Assembly: GCF_019578655.1 (NCBI RefSeq)
Contig: NC_063259.1
Span: 8,358,001-8,422,000 of the forward strand
Reading direction: 5' to 3'
DNA: 64,000 nucleotides
Source of the DNA: Ricinus communis
Lineage: Eukaryota; Streptophyta; Magnoliopsida; Malpighiales; Euphorbiaceae
Below the pieces are notes generated by a model that did no database searches, had not been told where the DNA came from, and saw only the letters and a program-made list of their open reading frames with translations. The first letter of the stretch is position 1, and each line of letters begins with the position of its first letter. Below, piece by piece: positions 21,330 through 31,952 of the stretch. A program made the position numbers and the translations under genes.

Positions 21330-22844
21330 TGATGTGTGCTACTCGTGTTAGCTACAATCTAAGGCAGTGTACCTATCGATGCAGTCTAGCACTAATGGCG
21401 AGTATCAAGGTCGTATTCCTCGGGAAAGCGAAAGCCTAGAGTTACTCCTTTGTTCTTTGTTATATTAACCTAAAATGGATGATGAATAAATTCTAAACTA
21501 ACTATAACTACAAGCTAAGTTCTAAGGGAGATGCAGGAGTAATTGATAAGTGAAATAATCAAGACAAGAAGACAAACCCAAAGAGAATCTAAACTAGTTG
21601 GCAATCAAACAAAAGATAAAGGATCGGTGAGTCTAATTATGCTACCCGTGGATTTAATTCTTAATCAATTCGGTTTCTCTCTCGAGATAACCGAATTCCT
21701 AAACCTAATAACCTAAAGTTGGAATCTCTTCCTAACGATTGATTCTTAAATTAGCATTAAGCTTTAATCCGCCTCTATTAAGCTTTGTTAATTCTTAATT
21801 CGGCTAGTTAATTATCCTTATCTCTAAGCGATTATTAACCAGTTCTTGTTATTCAAAGTTCCAATTGCCAAACGGATTTCTCAATCTCATAAAGCAATCT
21901 AAACATCATAATTCACAACGTCTCATGAATAATGCATAATCTTATTAACACTGAAAACAAGAAGAATACAAAACCAACTCAAACAATCCAACAATATAAT
22001 ATCAAACCAACATAGCAAAGAAATCCCAATGGATTTAATCAATTTAGCTAAACATGTTCATGTTTAAAACAATCTAGGAAATCAATTACAATGAAAGAAT
22101 AATGAAAATAAAACATGTACACCCTTTTCTCTCGAATTGGATGAACAGCTCCAAATCTAGATCTACACTTTGATTAATCTCCCAAACTGCCTCTTGAATT
22201 GCTCCACTACTGTTTTGCACTCGGAATCTTACGATTCCGGGATTCTTACTCACTGCAACTCTCTCTCGCATTCAGTATTGTGAAGAAACCGAACCAGCCA
22301 CTAGGGCTCAATGTCACTCTTTTTTCCCTCTCTCTCTTAAGAAAAACTCATTTTTTCTTATATATTTAACTCAGCACGACCGTGTTCAAGGCCGTGCTGG
22401 TCAGCACGGCCAAAGTCCAGGCCGTGTTGAAACTGTGGATCTCACCAAGTAGGGTTTCACCACGGCCGTGTTTCTCCCCGTGTTGTCCACCACGGGCCGT
22501 GTTTCTCCCTGTGTTGGCCACCACGGGCTGTGCTAAAGGCCGTGGTGGCTACGGAAACCGTGCCCAAAGTGCCAATTTCAAGAATCAAAGCCAATGGTTG
22601 AGCACGGCCAGAGTCCAGGCCGTGCTCAATGTATGCATTGCGGGCTCTTGTCCGGTCTTGATGAATTCTTGTCCGTTTCCGCACGTATTGATCTATAATT
22701 GCTTAAACAACGATGATGGTCCTATAAATGTTCCTGAAATGCAAAAGAACACAAAACACGGGTGATCTGGGAATAAAAGCACAATAATTGCTAAGAACAT
22801 ATGCAATAATATGCAAGCAAATATGTGTAAAACTATGCTTATCA
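21330..22844 (-). mobile_element. solo LTR of an Athila-type element, minus strand
   Basis: On the minus strand it runs TGATAAGC...CACACATCA, 1,515 bp, bounded by a perfect 5-bp duplication ccatc (21325-21329 and 22845-22849). No internal sequence is present, so it arose by LTR-LTR recombination. Its U5 end matches the LTR ends at 56506-56672 and 60800-60911. CACGGCC palindromes (22376-22640) lie just upstream of a TATA-like AAATATATAAG (about 22358-22368). Apparent ORFs in the palindrome block are compositional. Confidence 0.95.
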
Positions 22845-22997
22845 CCATCTCTTTCTCTTTATTTCTCTCTATTAACAACACCTCAAGCTTTCTCTCTCCT
22901 CATCACTTTTTCTCTCTCTAGAAACACCCAACTATTTCTTTTATATTTTTGAAGCTTTACACTTTCAATCTTCCCTACACCCATTCTATGACTTAAA

Positions 22998-23345
22998 ATG
23001 GCACCAAGAACGGGAAAGAAAGGGGGAAGGCTGTTGCCTCATTAAATTAAGAAGAAATCAGCATGATGCATATGTATGGAGCTTCTTTTGATATCAAAAC
23101 CCATAAAGAAGGTAATAGATTTTTGAGTCTAGCTTGTGAGGAGCAAATAACATGTAAATTTCTTAGATGTTCCTTATCTAACGAAATTAGGAATTTTGAG
23201 AGGATATAATTCTTTTGGATTAGGTTAGGTTGGAAATATTTTGCTTTTAAAGTTCTTCCTTCTTATAATGAGTTGAACTTAGAATTCTTTACTACTTTGC
23301 AATATCCCTCGGGGTAGTCAATATCTGAAGTTTCTCATGTAGCTA
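22998..23345 (+). pseudogene. Athila-0 env-position ORF, N-terminal remnant
   Basis: The ATG at 22998 begins MAPRTGKKGG, a start common for the second ORF of Athila-like elements. A shifted frame at about 23070-23330 gives YGASFDIKTHKEGNRFLSLA, then LGWKYFAFKVLPSYNELN and LEFFTTLQYPSG. The W..F and LEFF words match the corresponding parts of Athila-1 and -2 (YRELTLEFF). Function is unknown in this family; no signal peptide or membrane helix is visible. Confidence 0.5.
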
Positions 23346-23404
23346 GATCTGCAAAAAGAGATAGAAAAACAGAAAATATAGAAAAGTATAAAAAGAAAAT
23401 AAGC

Positions 23405-23545
23405 CAAGTTGAGAACCCAAAAGGGCAGCATAGGCAAAAAGTTTAGAAACCTGAAAGGGTGGCTTAGGCAAAAGTTAAGACCAAAGCTTGCTAAGTTGAA
23501 AACTCAAAAAAGGAGGCTTAGACAAAAATTAAGGCAAAAAAATAA
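23405..23545 (+). repeat. short imperfect lysine-coding tandem repeats
   Basis: Words of the type GAGAACCCAAAAGG, GGCAAAAAGTTTAG and GGCTTAGGCAAAAGTTAAG recur every 30-50 bp. This may be the boundary between Athila-0 and the minus-strand gene. Confidence 0.35.
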
Positions 23546-23757
23546 TAAATAGTAAAAGAGAAGAGATATTGGCTGCATACTTGTAAGAGAACGAGGCTGC
23601 CACAAAATCCTTGATGGGTTTTGTACATGTCTAACCCAATAATCATTTCAACTAAGATAACTGGAATTAGATCTGCTTCATTCTCTACCTGATCAATAAT
23701 GCCAAAAATTCTAATATCTCCTATTCTTTGAGGAGAAATCAATAGAAATTAGGAATA
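23518..23757 (-). pseudogene. DUF7745/plant-mobile-domain-like gene, downstream half
   Basis: Minus-strand frame: FLLISPQRIGDIRIFGIIDQ, then VENEADLIPVILVEMIIGL and FCGSLVLLQ. Plant DUF7745-type proteins have this order (LL.P....+I...Q, P.ILAE, F.GSPLLLQ). It is in frame with 49586-50062 once Athila-1 and one duplication copy are removed, with one stop (TAA, 23749-23751) near the joint. The sequence after LLQ is AT-rich and may be intron or decay. The gene class is transposon-associated in many plants and its role is unknown. Confidence 0.45.
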
Positions 23758-23762
23758 AAGAT

Positions 23763-25122
23763 TGATGTGCATTGTTTTACACATGTTTCTATGCCCAATT
23801 ACTTATGTTTTTTAGCATATTTATCTTGTTTTATGCCAGAATCACCTGTGTTTTAATTCCTATCATATTTCAGGTGATCATTGATAAACATTATCAGTGT
23901 TTAAGGGTGATATGTGCGAAAACAGACTGGAATTCATCAAAATTGGACAAAGGCTCACATTTCAAGGTTGAGCACGGCCTAGGTTAAGGCAGTGCTAAAC
24001 CATTAGACTTTGATCTTCAAATTTGGCTTTTTGGCACGATTTTCGAGGCCACCATGGCCTGCGGTGGCTCAACATCAGCGAGGGCACGGTTAAGAAGAGA
24101 GGGGTTGATTTTGGACTCGGAGGCTCAGCACGGGCCGGTTAGGTTTTTTTTCGCTTTCTCGCTTTCTTGGGAGGGTTCCGCATTCCTAACCTTGGAACTC
24201 ATATATGCACGCGAGCCATCTCTTTCCAGACTTCGACGCTTGAATTTAGGAGACCATTTCACGCATTGAAGGACATATTTTAGTGGTTCAAGCATCACAT
24301 TGAAGATCAAGAGTGGATTTTGAGGCATCCAAGAGGAAATTCGAGGTTCATTATTCAGACTTGAAGATTGAAGACTGTTCATCTAATTTGATGAAGAAGG
24401 GTGTACATGTTTCCAATTTTCTCTTCTGTATATGTTCTTTATTTTATTTTATTCATTAGCATGAGTAGCTAGAGCTGTTAAACCCATTGGGGTTCCTTCA
24501 TTTGTTAGATTGTACTTCATGTTTATGAGATTTTATGAATTGTGTTCTTTAGATTGCTTTCTGTAATTAAGAAATTCATTAAGTAATTAGAATTTTGAAT
24601 AGCAAGAACTGGTAAAAAATCACTTAGAGATAAGGGTAATTAACTAGCCAGATTAAGAATTAACAACTTTTAATAGCAGTAGATTAATCTTAAGGCTACC
24701 TAAAATCAATCGTTAGAAAGAGATCCCATTGTTTAGGTTCTTAGGGTTAGCAATTCGGTGTTCTCGAGAGGGAACTCGAATTCAGTTTAGAATCTGCTCA
24801 TGCGTAATCATAATTGGTAATCAATCTAATTTCTACCTTTGTTAAAATCCAGCTAGCTTAGGTCCCTTTTGGGTTTGCTTTCTTTCCTTGATTGTTTCAT
24901 TAAACCTTTGTAGATTGCTTGGCATTTACTTAATCATTTAGCTTGCACCTAGTCATAGATTAGTAACTTCTTTACTATCAGTTTAAGGTTAGATAACATA
25001 AGATGTTGGAGTAGTTCTAGGCTCACCCTTTCCCGAGAATACGACCTTGATACTCGTCATTAGTGCTAGTCTGCATCGATAGGTTCACTACCTTAGATTG
25101 TAGCTGCATCATTAGCTCATGA
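23763..25122 (+). repeat. Athila-1 5' LTR (1,360 bp)
   Basis: Starts TGATGTGCATTG and ends GCTCATGA (from TCA). Compared with the 3' LTR it lacks three short pieces in the CACGGCC palindrome region (about 23985, 24052 and 24135). The last removes the segment that carries TTATATAGG in the 3' LTR. It also lacks about 70 bp near 24525. Conversely it retains about 35 bp at 24265-24300 that the 3' copy lost. Confidence 0.96.
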
Positions 25123-25128
25123 AGTTTT

Positions 25129-25146
25129 TGGCGCTGTTACCAGGGA
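25129..25146 (+). promoter_or_regulatory. Athila-1 primer-binding site, tRNA-Asp type
   Basis: TGGCGCTGTTACCAGGGA differs at three positions from the perfect tRNA-Asp match seen in Athila-2 (33941). All three are C-to-T or G-to-A changes. Confidence 0.9.
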
Positions 25147-25286
25147 ACTCTTTGTGTGAACTAGAGTGAATTTGTATTTGTGTTACTCTAGCCATTTTGT
25201 TTTTCTGTCTTTTGATTCTTTTTATTCCTTATTCTTTTATTCATTTTTATGTTCTTTGGTTGTTGCCTCTTAATTTAAGGTAGTTT

Positions 25287-26943
25287 ATGACTAGAAGCTC
25301 TAATCCTACTCTTGTAGACCCTCTTGCTAAACTAGAGTGATCCCTCCGTCTTTTGAGGAAGTGCTTGCAAGAAGAAGAGGAGGCGTGGATAGAGATTGAA
25401 GCCCTTATAAATAAACCAGCAGAGATAGGAGACAACAATAACAACCAGGCTACGGATGAAAACGAGACAATCTACGAGTTTGCTAGACCTTCTCTTAAGG
25501 GGACACAGACGAGTATATTGTGACCACCTGTAGGAGCCAATAACTTCGAGATAAAGTCGAACGTGATACAAATGGTCCAAAATAGTGTACAATTTGGGGG
25601 ACTGCTGAGCGAGGACCCAAACGCTCACATAGCTAATTTTTTGGAGATCTGTGACACCTTCAAGATAAATGGAACAACTAATGATGCCATTTGGTTGAGG
25701 CTGTTTCCATTTTGTTTGAGGGACCGAGCAAAGACATGGTTGTAGGCATTCCCAGCCAACACTATTACGACATGGAGTTCTTTGGCTGAGAAGTTCTTAT
25801 ATAAGTACTTTCCTCCTGCTAAAACTGCTAGATTGAGAAATGACATATCTTTTTTTGTGCAGTTCGATGACGAGAGGATGTATGATGCCTGGGAGAGGTA
25901 CAAGGACTTGCTTCGATGTTGCCTGCACCACGGATTACCAGTATGGATGCAGGTTCAGACTTTCTATAGCGGTTTGAGCCTTACTACTAGGCAGATGGTA
26001 GATGCTGCAGCAAGTGAGGCCCTAAACAGTAAGACACCGAAGCAGATGCAAAATCTAATAGAGGATATGGCCATGAACAACTACCAGTGGCAATCCTCTA
26101 GGAGTCGGCCAGTTAAGTAGAGAGTGGTCAACTAGTTAGATTTTACAGCAGCCTTGGCAGCTCAGGTGGAGCTCTTGGCCAAGAAAATAGACCAGCTACA
26201 GATGCCGATTCATACAGCACAAATTAGCTGCGAGTTTTGTGGTGGCTCGCACTACAGTGCAAATTGAAATGCGGGCGGTATGTTTGCTTCACCTTCCATT
26301 TCTTCTCCTTTTCCATCTTCTATTGTTTCTGCTAACCTTGAACAGGTAGACTATTTGGGTAATGCACCTAGATAGCAGAACAATCCCTACAGCAACACAT
26401 ACAATCTAGGTTGGTGCAATCATCCTAACTTCGGTTGGAGGAACAATAACGCCTAGGTACCACCAGGTTTTTAGAGATTGCATCAACAACAGCCCAAGTA
26501 GCAGGTTGGTCCATCCCAACTACCTCCACCTCAGGAGAAGAAACCTAGTCTTGAGGAGTGTGGTGATGAAGTTTGTGTCCTCTACTGACAATAAGTTCCA
26601 GCAGACGGATAGTGCACTTAGGAATTAGCAAGCCTCCATTTAGAATTTGGAGAACTAGATAGGCCAAATTTCTAAGATGTTGGCTGAGAAGCAGAAAGGA
26701 ACGCTCACCAGCACTATAGAGTCTAACTTGAGGGAGCACTGCAAGGCTATCACCTTGAGATCAGGTAAGCAGTTATCTAGTTCCTTACTTGTGGCTAATG
26801 ATGATGATGTTGTTGTGAAGAATGAGCCTGCCAGGAAAGAATCAGAGTCTGTGAGAGCTAAGGACAAGAAGAAGAGTCCTGTAAGGGAGTACCAGCCACC
26901 TATCCCATACCCTGCTCGACTGAAGCAGGAAAAGGTTGACTAA
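25287..26943 (+). pseudogene. Athila-1 gag
   Basis: The ATG at 25287 begins MTRSSNPTLVDPL, as in Athila-2. The capsid part has [35 protein letters not shown] and MYDAWERYKDLLRCCLHHG. MAMNNYQW leads to the zinc knuckle CEFCGGSHYSAN. The tail (26740-26943) has HCKAITLRSGKQL and REYQPPIPYPARLKQEK. It would form the virus-like particle in the cytoplasm. Many stops sit at glutamine codons (for example TAG at 25744, 26454 and 26472). Confidence 0.95.
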
Positions 26944-27015
26944 CAGTTTGGTAAGTTTCTAGACCTTTTTAAACAACTGTGCATTAACCTTCCTTTTTTT
27001 GAGGCTATTTCGCAG

Positions 27016-27612
27016 ATGTCAAAGTATGCGAAATTCTTGAAGGAGATATTGAGCAACAAGAAGAAGTTAGAGGACTTGGGATTGGTGACCCTGAACGAGG
27101 AGTGCTCCTCTATTCTGCAAAACAAGCTACCTGTTAAGAGGCGTGATCCAGGGAGTTTCACTGTACCCTGTATTATTGGTGAATTACCTATTAGTGGTGC
27201 TTTAGCTGACTTAGGAGCTAGTATTAACTTGATGCCTACTAGCTTGTTCGATAGACTTGGTTTGAGTGAGACTAAACCCACTAGGATGAACATTCAGTTA
27301 GCAGATAGGACTATTAAGATTCCTAAGGTTATAGTTAAGGATGTACTTATTAAGGTAGACAAGTTTATATTTCCTGTTGATTTCTGTGTCATGGATATGA
27401 AGGGTGAGTGTATTGTGTCACTGATCTTAGGTAGGCCTTTCCTTGCTACATTTAGGGCTGTTATAGATGTTTGTGATGGGAAGCTCCAACTTAGGGTAGA
27501 TGATGAAACTATCACCTTTGACTTAGCGACTTCCATGAGACATTCTTTAGACCATGATGATGCTGTATTTTCTGTGGATGTCTTGGATGATGTTGTTGAG
27601 TCTCATATGTAG
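27016..27612 (+). pseudogene. Athila-1 aspartic protease (intact domain in broken polyprotein)
   Basis: A 198-codon open frame covers the gag-protease linker (FLKEILSNKKKLEDLG) and the domain itself: DPGSFTVPCIIGELPISGA, active site ADLGASINLMP, IQLADRTIKIPKVIV, DKFIFPVDFCVMDM, LILGRPFLATFRAVIDV. All key residues are present. It ends at TAG 27610-27612 after VVESHM, the same codon that is a stop in Athila-2. Confidence 0.93.
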
Positions 27613-27822
27613 GAGATTTTACTTGATGATCCTTTACAGGTTGCATTGCAGGGAGATGAGAATGAGTTGTCCAACGAGCAAGTGCTGGAGCAACTCACTT
27701 GTTTGCTGGCAAGTGAGCCCAACCGTTCTACCGACCCATTTATTTCTCTTAATATGCCAGAGGTGCAGAAGGTGAGACCTTCTATTGAGGACCCCCCAGT
27801 CCTAGAGTAGAATTGCCCAAGC

Positions 27823-28865
27823 ACCTGAGTTATGCCTACTTGGATGAGGCAGAGAGGCTGCCAGTTTTGTTGCAGCAGACTTGACTCTTGAGGAGAGGGA
27901 GATGACTTTATCCTCTCTCAGGAAGTACCCTACGACCTTTGGATATAAGATTGCTGACATTCCTGGAATAAACCCCAGTTTTTGTTCACACAAGATCCTA
28001 ATGGAGGATAGTTTCAAGCTAGTGGTGCAGCCATAGAGACGACTTAACCCGAATATGAAGGAGGTGGTGAAAAAAGAGGTAATTAAACTTCTTAATTTAG
28101 GTTTGATTTATCTCATATATGATAGCTCTTGGGTGAGTCTTGTGCAAGTTATGCCAAAGAAAGGAGAGATGATTGTATGACTAGGACGGTAACCGGCTTT
28201 GGGGTTTGCATCGATTATAGGAGGCTCAATGATGCAACCCGGAAGGACCACTTTCCCCTTCCATTCATTGATCAGATGCTTGGGCGTCTAGCGAGCCATA
28301 TGTTTTATTGTTTTCTTGATGGCTTTTTAGGTTATTTCCACATATGAATTACACTTGAGGACCAAGAGAAGACAACCTCTACTTACCCCTATGGGACGTT
28401 CACATACAGGAGGAGGCCATTTGGTTATGCAATGCATCTGCTACTTTTCAGAGGTGTATGATGGCGATCTTCCACGATATGATTGAGGAGTCTATGGAGG
28501 TTTTCATGGACGACTTCTTAGTGTTTGGTAACTCTTTCTCCCATTGTTTGTCTAATTTAGAGCGTATGCTTGCACGTTATATTGAGGCAAACTTGGTTCT
28601 TAATTGGGAAAAATGCCATTTTATGGTGAGAGAAGGTATTGTGTTAGGGCATAATATTTCGCATGCGAGGATGGAGGTAGATAGAGCTAAGGCAGAGACC
28701 ATATCTAAGTTGCCACCCCATAGTTCTGTGAAGGCTGTTAGGAGCTTTCTTGAGTATGCTGGCTTTTATAAGAGATTCATTAGGGATTTCTCTAAGATAG
28801 CTAGGGCTCTTACTCAATTGCTTGTTAAGGATGTGCCTTTTATGTTTGATGCTGATTGCCTATAG
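27823..28865 (+). pseudogene. Athila-1 reverse transcriptase
   Basis: Open pieces give FGVCIDYRRLNDATRKDHF, PLPFIDQMLGRL and FLDGFLGYF. After a shift comes MAIFHDMIEESMEVFMDDF with the catalytic F-M-D-D at about 28504-28515. The thumb reads CHFMVREGIVLGHNIS and VRSFLEYAGFYKRFIRDFSK. Stops and a frameshift at about 28420 separate fingers from palm. The MDDF box and following 100 codons are undamaged. Confidence 0.93.
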
Positions 28866-29400
28866 GCCTTTGAGTTATTGAAAAAGCTACTAACAACAGC
28901 TCCTATCATGGTTTCACCTGATTGGGGGCTACCCTTTGAACTTATGTGTGATGCTAGTGATTTTTTAGTTGCAGCTGTTCTTGGACAGTAGTTTGAGAAG
29001 AAGTTCCAGCCTATCTATTATGCTAGCAAGATGTTGACGGATGCGTAGGAGCATTATACCACCATTGATAAGGAGTTGTTAGCTGTGGTTTATGCCTTCG
29101 ACAAGTTCCGCTTATACTTTATGCTACCAAAGACCATTGTCTATACGGACCTTTCGGCATTAAGGTACTTGTTCGAAAAGCATGATGCTAAACCGAGACT
29201 GATGGATTCTACTCTTGTAGGAGTTTGATATAGAGATTAAGGATAAAAAGGGCGCTGAAAACTTGGCAGCGAATCACTTATTAAGATTGGAGAACCCGAG
29301 TTTGGCGGCACTTGATGAGAGAGCCATTGATGATAGTTTCTCTTATGAGCATTTATGTTCATTGCAAGTATACACTGATTTTCCTTAGTTTTCTGATTAT
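28866..29400 (+). pseudogene. Athila-1 RNase H
   Basis: FELMCDASDF (first Asp), [28 protein letters not shown] (Glu) and TDLSALRYL are visible. Stops replace Gln at LGQ* and at LL*EFDIEIKDKKG (TAG 29218-29220). The usual FTDH reads YTDL. Confidence 0.9.
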
Positions 29401-30663
29401 GCGAATTATTTGGTTGCAAAGGTCCTACCAAAGGGTATGACATATCAGCAAAAGAAGAAATTTTTTGTTGACTTAAAATACTACATTTGGGAAGACCCCT
29501 TTCTGTTTCGTGTTTATGCAGATAGAGTGATTAAGCAATGTGTATATGGTAAGGAAACTCTCCAAATCCTTAAGCATTGCCATGAGGGACTAACTAGAGG
29601 CCATCAGGCGGCCAATGATACCGCTAGGAAGGTGCTAGATGTAGGATTCTACGAGCCTACGATCTTTCAAGATGCAAGAGCCTTTGTCCAAGTTTGTGAT
29701 GCATGTCAGCGGTCAGGTAACATCTGTTCCCGAGATGAGATGCCCTAGACTAGTATACAGGTTGTTGAGATTTTTGATGTTTGGGGCATAAACTTCATAG
29801 GACCCTTTCCTTCTTCTTATGGAAATAAGTACATACTTGTGGTTGTTGAGTACTTTTCTAAGTGGCCAGAGGCACAAGCTTTTCCCGTTGATGATGCTAG
29901 GGTTGTTGCTAGGTTCCTTAAGAAATTACTTACTAGGTTTGGTACACCTAAAGGTTTGATTAGTGATAGGGGAATCCATTTCCGTAATACCCAATTAGAG
30001 AAAGTACTTAAACGCTATGGGGTCACACATCGGTTCTCTGCACCCTATCATCCATAAACTAACGGGTAAGTAGAGGTAACTAATAGGGGTTTGAAATGCA
30101 TTCTAAAGAAAAGCATAGGTACTAGTAGGAAGGATTGGGCTGCCAAGTTAGATGATGCATTGTGGGCTTTTAGAACAGCCTATAGGACTTCTATTAGTTT
30201 TACACCATATAGGCTAGTTTATGGTAAGACATGTCATTTGCCTATTGAATTGGAACATAGAGCCCTTTGGGCTTTGAAATCATGCAACTTTAGTGTTGAT
30301 TCTACAGGTAAAGAAAGACAATGGCAGCTGAATGAGTTAGAGGAATGGCGTCAGCAAGCTTATGACAACTCCCTAATTTACAAGGCTATGATGGAGAAGT
30401 GGCATGATCAACGACTGAGAGGCTCGAAAGAGTTTAAAGTTGGAGACAGGGTTCTTTTATATAACTCACGTCTTCATTTGTTTCCAGGTAAGCTGAAGAG
30501 CCAATGGTCAGGACCGTTCGTAGTCAAGCAAGTCTTTCCATATTGCACAGTGGAGCTGCATCATCCAGAGAAGGGAGACTTCAAGGTTAATGGGCATTGG
30601 TTGAAGCATTATTATGAGAACTTGTTAGAAGTTGAGGAGCAAGTGAACATGGTGCTTTTCTAG
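29401..30663 (+). pseudogene. Athila-1 integrase
   Basis: The HHCC region is complete (HCHEGLTRGHQAANDTARK, then VCDACQRSGNICSRDEMP). In the core the first Asp is Asn (WGINFIGPF), Asp is kept in LISDRGIHF, and Glu lies in VEVTNRGLK after two Gln-to-stop changes (TAA 30055-30057 in HPQT; TAG in NGQ). The C-terminal 190 codons (30091-30663) are open: DDALWAFRTAYRTSI, YGKTCHLPIELEHRALWAL, LFPGKLKSQWSGPF, FKVNGHWLKHYYEN. Athila-type integrases have exactly this C-terminus. No chromodomain is seen. Confidence 0.95.
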
Positions 30664-30683
30664 CAAAAGTAGTCCGGTGTTGA

Positions 30684-31283
30684 GTCCAGCTAAAAGACTC
30701 AACCAAAAAGAAGCACTTTTGGGAGGCATTCCCATATTTAGTTTTACATTTTTATTAGTTACTTGCATGTTTGGTTGTAGTTAGAGCACTTGCTTAATTA
30801 TTGAACTTAATTATTTAAGTTGAAGTTTTTAATACCTTAAGTTGGATTTTTGGTTATTGGTGAAAATTAGCTTCACTTTTTGATACATTTTTACTTGACT
30901 TATAGACTGAATGTGTATGTATGTCTATTAAATACAGGTAGGAAGTTGAATAGTTTGAATTATCGAACTCAGAGGTTGGAGGCCGGAGTCAAGATTTGTC
31001 TTTGGCCGGGTCAAGACCGGCCGAGTCAAGCTTTGAAGAAGGACATAGAAAGGCTCGAAAATGGCTTATTCATCAGTACGGCCGGAGTCCAACCCGTGCT
31101 AAAAATGCAAATAAATGTTCTTTGAGGTTCAGCATGGCCTGAGTCAAGGCCGTGCTGATTAGCACAGCCTTGATCACGGTCGTGCTCACCTATATATATG
31201 CTCCATTTTCCAACTTTTGAACTTTTTCGCTCACTAAATTCTAAGGTGTTCTTCTTTATTTTCTCTCATTTTCTTATCTTTCA
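30684..31283 (+). promoter_or_regulatory. pol-env spacer with LTR-like promoter
   Basis: After the SPAKRLNQKEALLGG relic at 30684 the spacer has GC-rich words (GGCCGGAGTCCAACCCGTGC, GGCCGTGCTGATTAGCAC, CACGGTCGTGCTCACC, 31080-31190). A TATA box (CTATATATATG) follows at 31191-31201, and a CT-rich leader runs to the ATG at 31283. The LTRs of these elements have the same order. I infer a second promoter for the env-position transcript. Confidence 0.5.
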
Positions 31284-31952
31284 TGGCCAGCTCAAGTAAG
31301 TTTCTTCAACTGTTGCAATTTAATTTGGTCAAGTTTAAGTTGTTTATGCATTTTTAATTTAGGACATTTTGATGATGATCAAGTATTTTTAATTCTTTTT
31401 CCCCTTCTCCATTTATTTTCTATTCTTATATGCGTCAATTCTTAATAAAACCAAATTGCTGTTCATTTATTCTTTGCATTATTTCCTTTTATTTGTTAAT
31501 GTTTTGTTCATTATTCATTACTTCTCTTGGTTTATTTTTTTAATTCACGTTGTTCGAGTTTAATCTAGATCATAATTGTATAGTATGCTCATAAATTTGC
31601 TCAGCTTAGTTGCTGCATTTATGTAATTGTGATAATGTACATGCTAAGTGTGGGGTTCAGAATTTGTAAAATTAATTTATGATAGTTTATGTTGATCAAT
31701 TCATGGCATAAATTCTCTTTACTTGGTAATTGATTCATGTGCCTATTTTGTATGATCTAGCTATTACCAAATTTCTCTTTTGTGCTAGAATGCCATTGGG
31801 CATTAGTTTTTATGCAGGAATTTGAGGCTTTGGGCTTAGTGTCAAGCCTAAAGTTTTATGTTAATTAATTTCTAGTCGTTATGCTGCTGAATTTTCAGTG
31901 GAATTTTTTTGACTTGATTACTTGGTCGATTACTAATGATTGATTGTATTAG
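31283..31952 (+). other. Athila-1 env-position gene: exon 1 and 657-nt intron
   Basis: A 13-nt coding exon starts at the ATG 31283 and ends before a strong donor, CAA|GTAAGT (31296). The intron ends TACTAATGATTGATTG, a perfect plant branch-point word (31931-31937), then TATTAG| at 31952. Phase matches: exon 1 ends with one base of a codon and exon 2 supplies GT, continuing the long open frame without a stop. This strongly supports splicing. The intron also holds AAGTGTGGGG (31646-31655). Confidence 0.65.

Larger units (their letters stand above)
13815..23400 (+). mobile_element. decayed Ty3/gypsy Athila-type element ('Athila-0'), 5' truncated
   Basis: Remnants of gag, protease, RT, RNase H and integrase run 13815-18381 in gypsy order, followed by a long non-pol region and an env-position remnant at about 22998-23345. 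No 5' LTR or PBS is visible: gag begins mid-protein at 13815. No 3' LTR is recognised either. It is interrupted by a solo LTR at 21330. Damage is much heavier than in Athila-1 and -2 downstream, so it is older. Confidence 0.75.

Noticed and set aside
22382..22765. 127-codon open frame and a minus-strand partner in the GC-rich block
   Set aside because: Both come from CACGGCCGTG palindromes in a solo LTR. Low-complexity Ala/Arg/Pro/Val content and no homologue in other LTRs.
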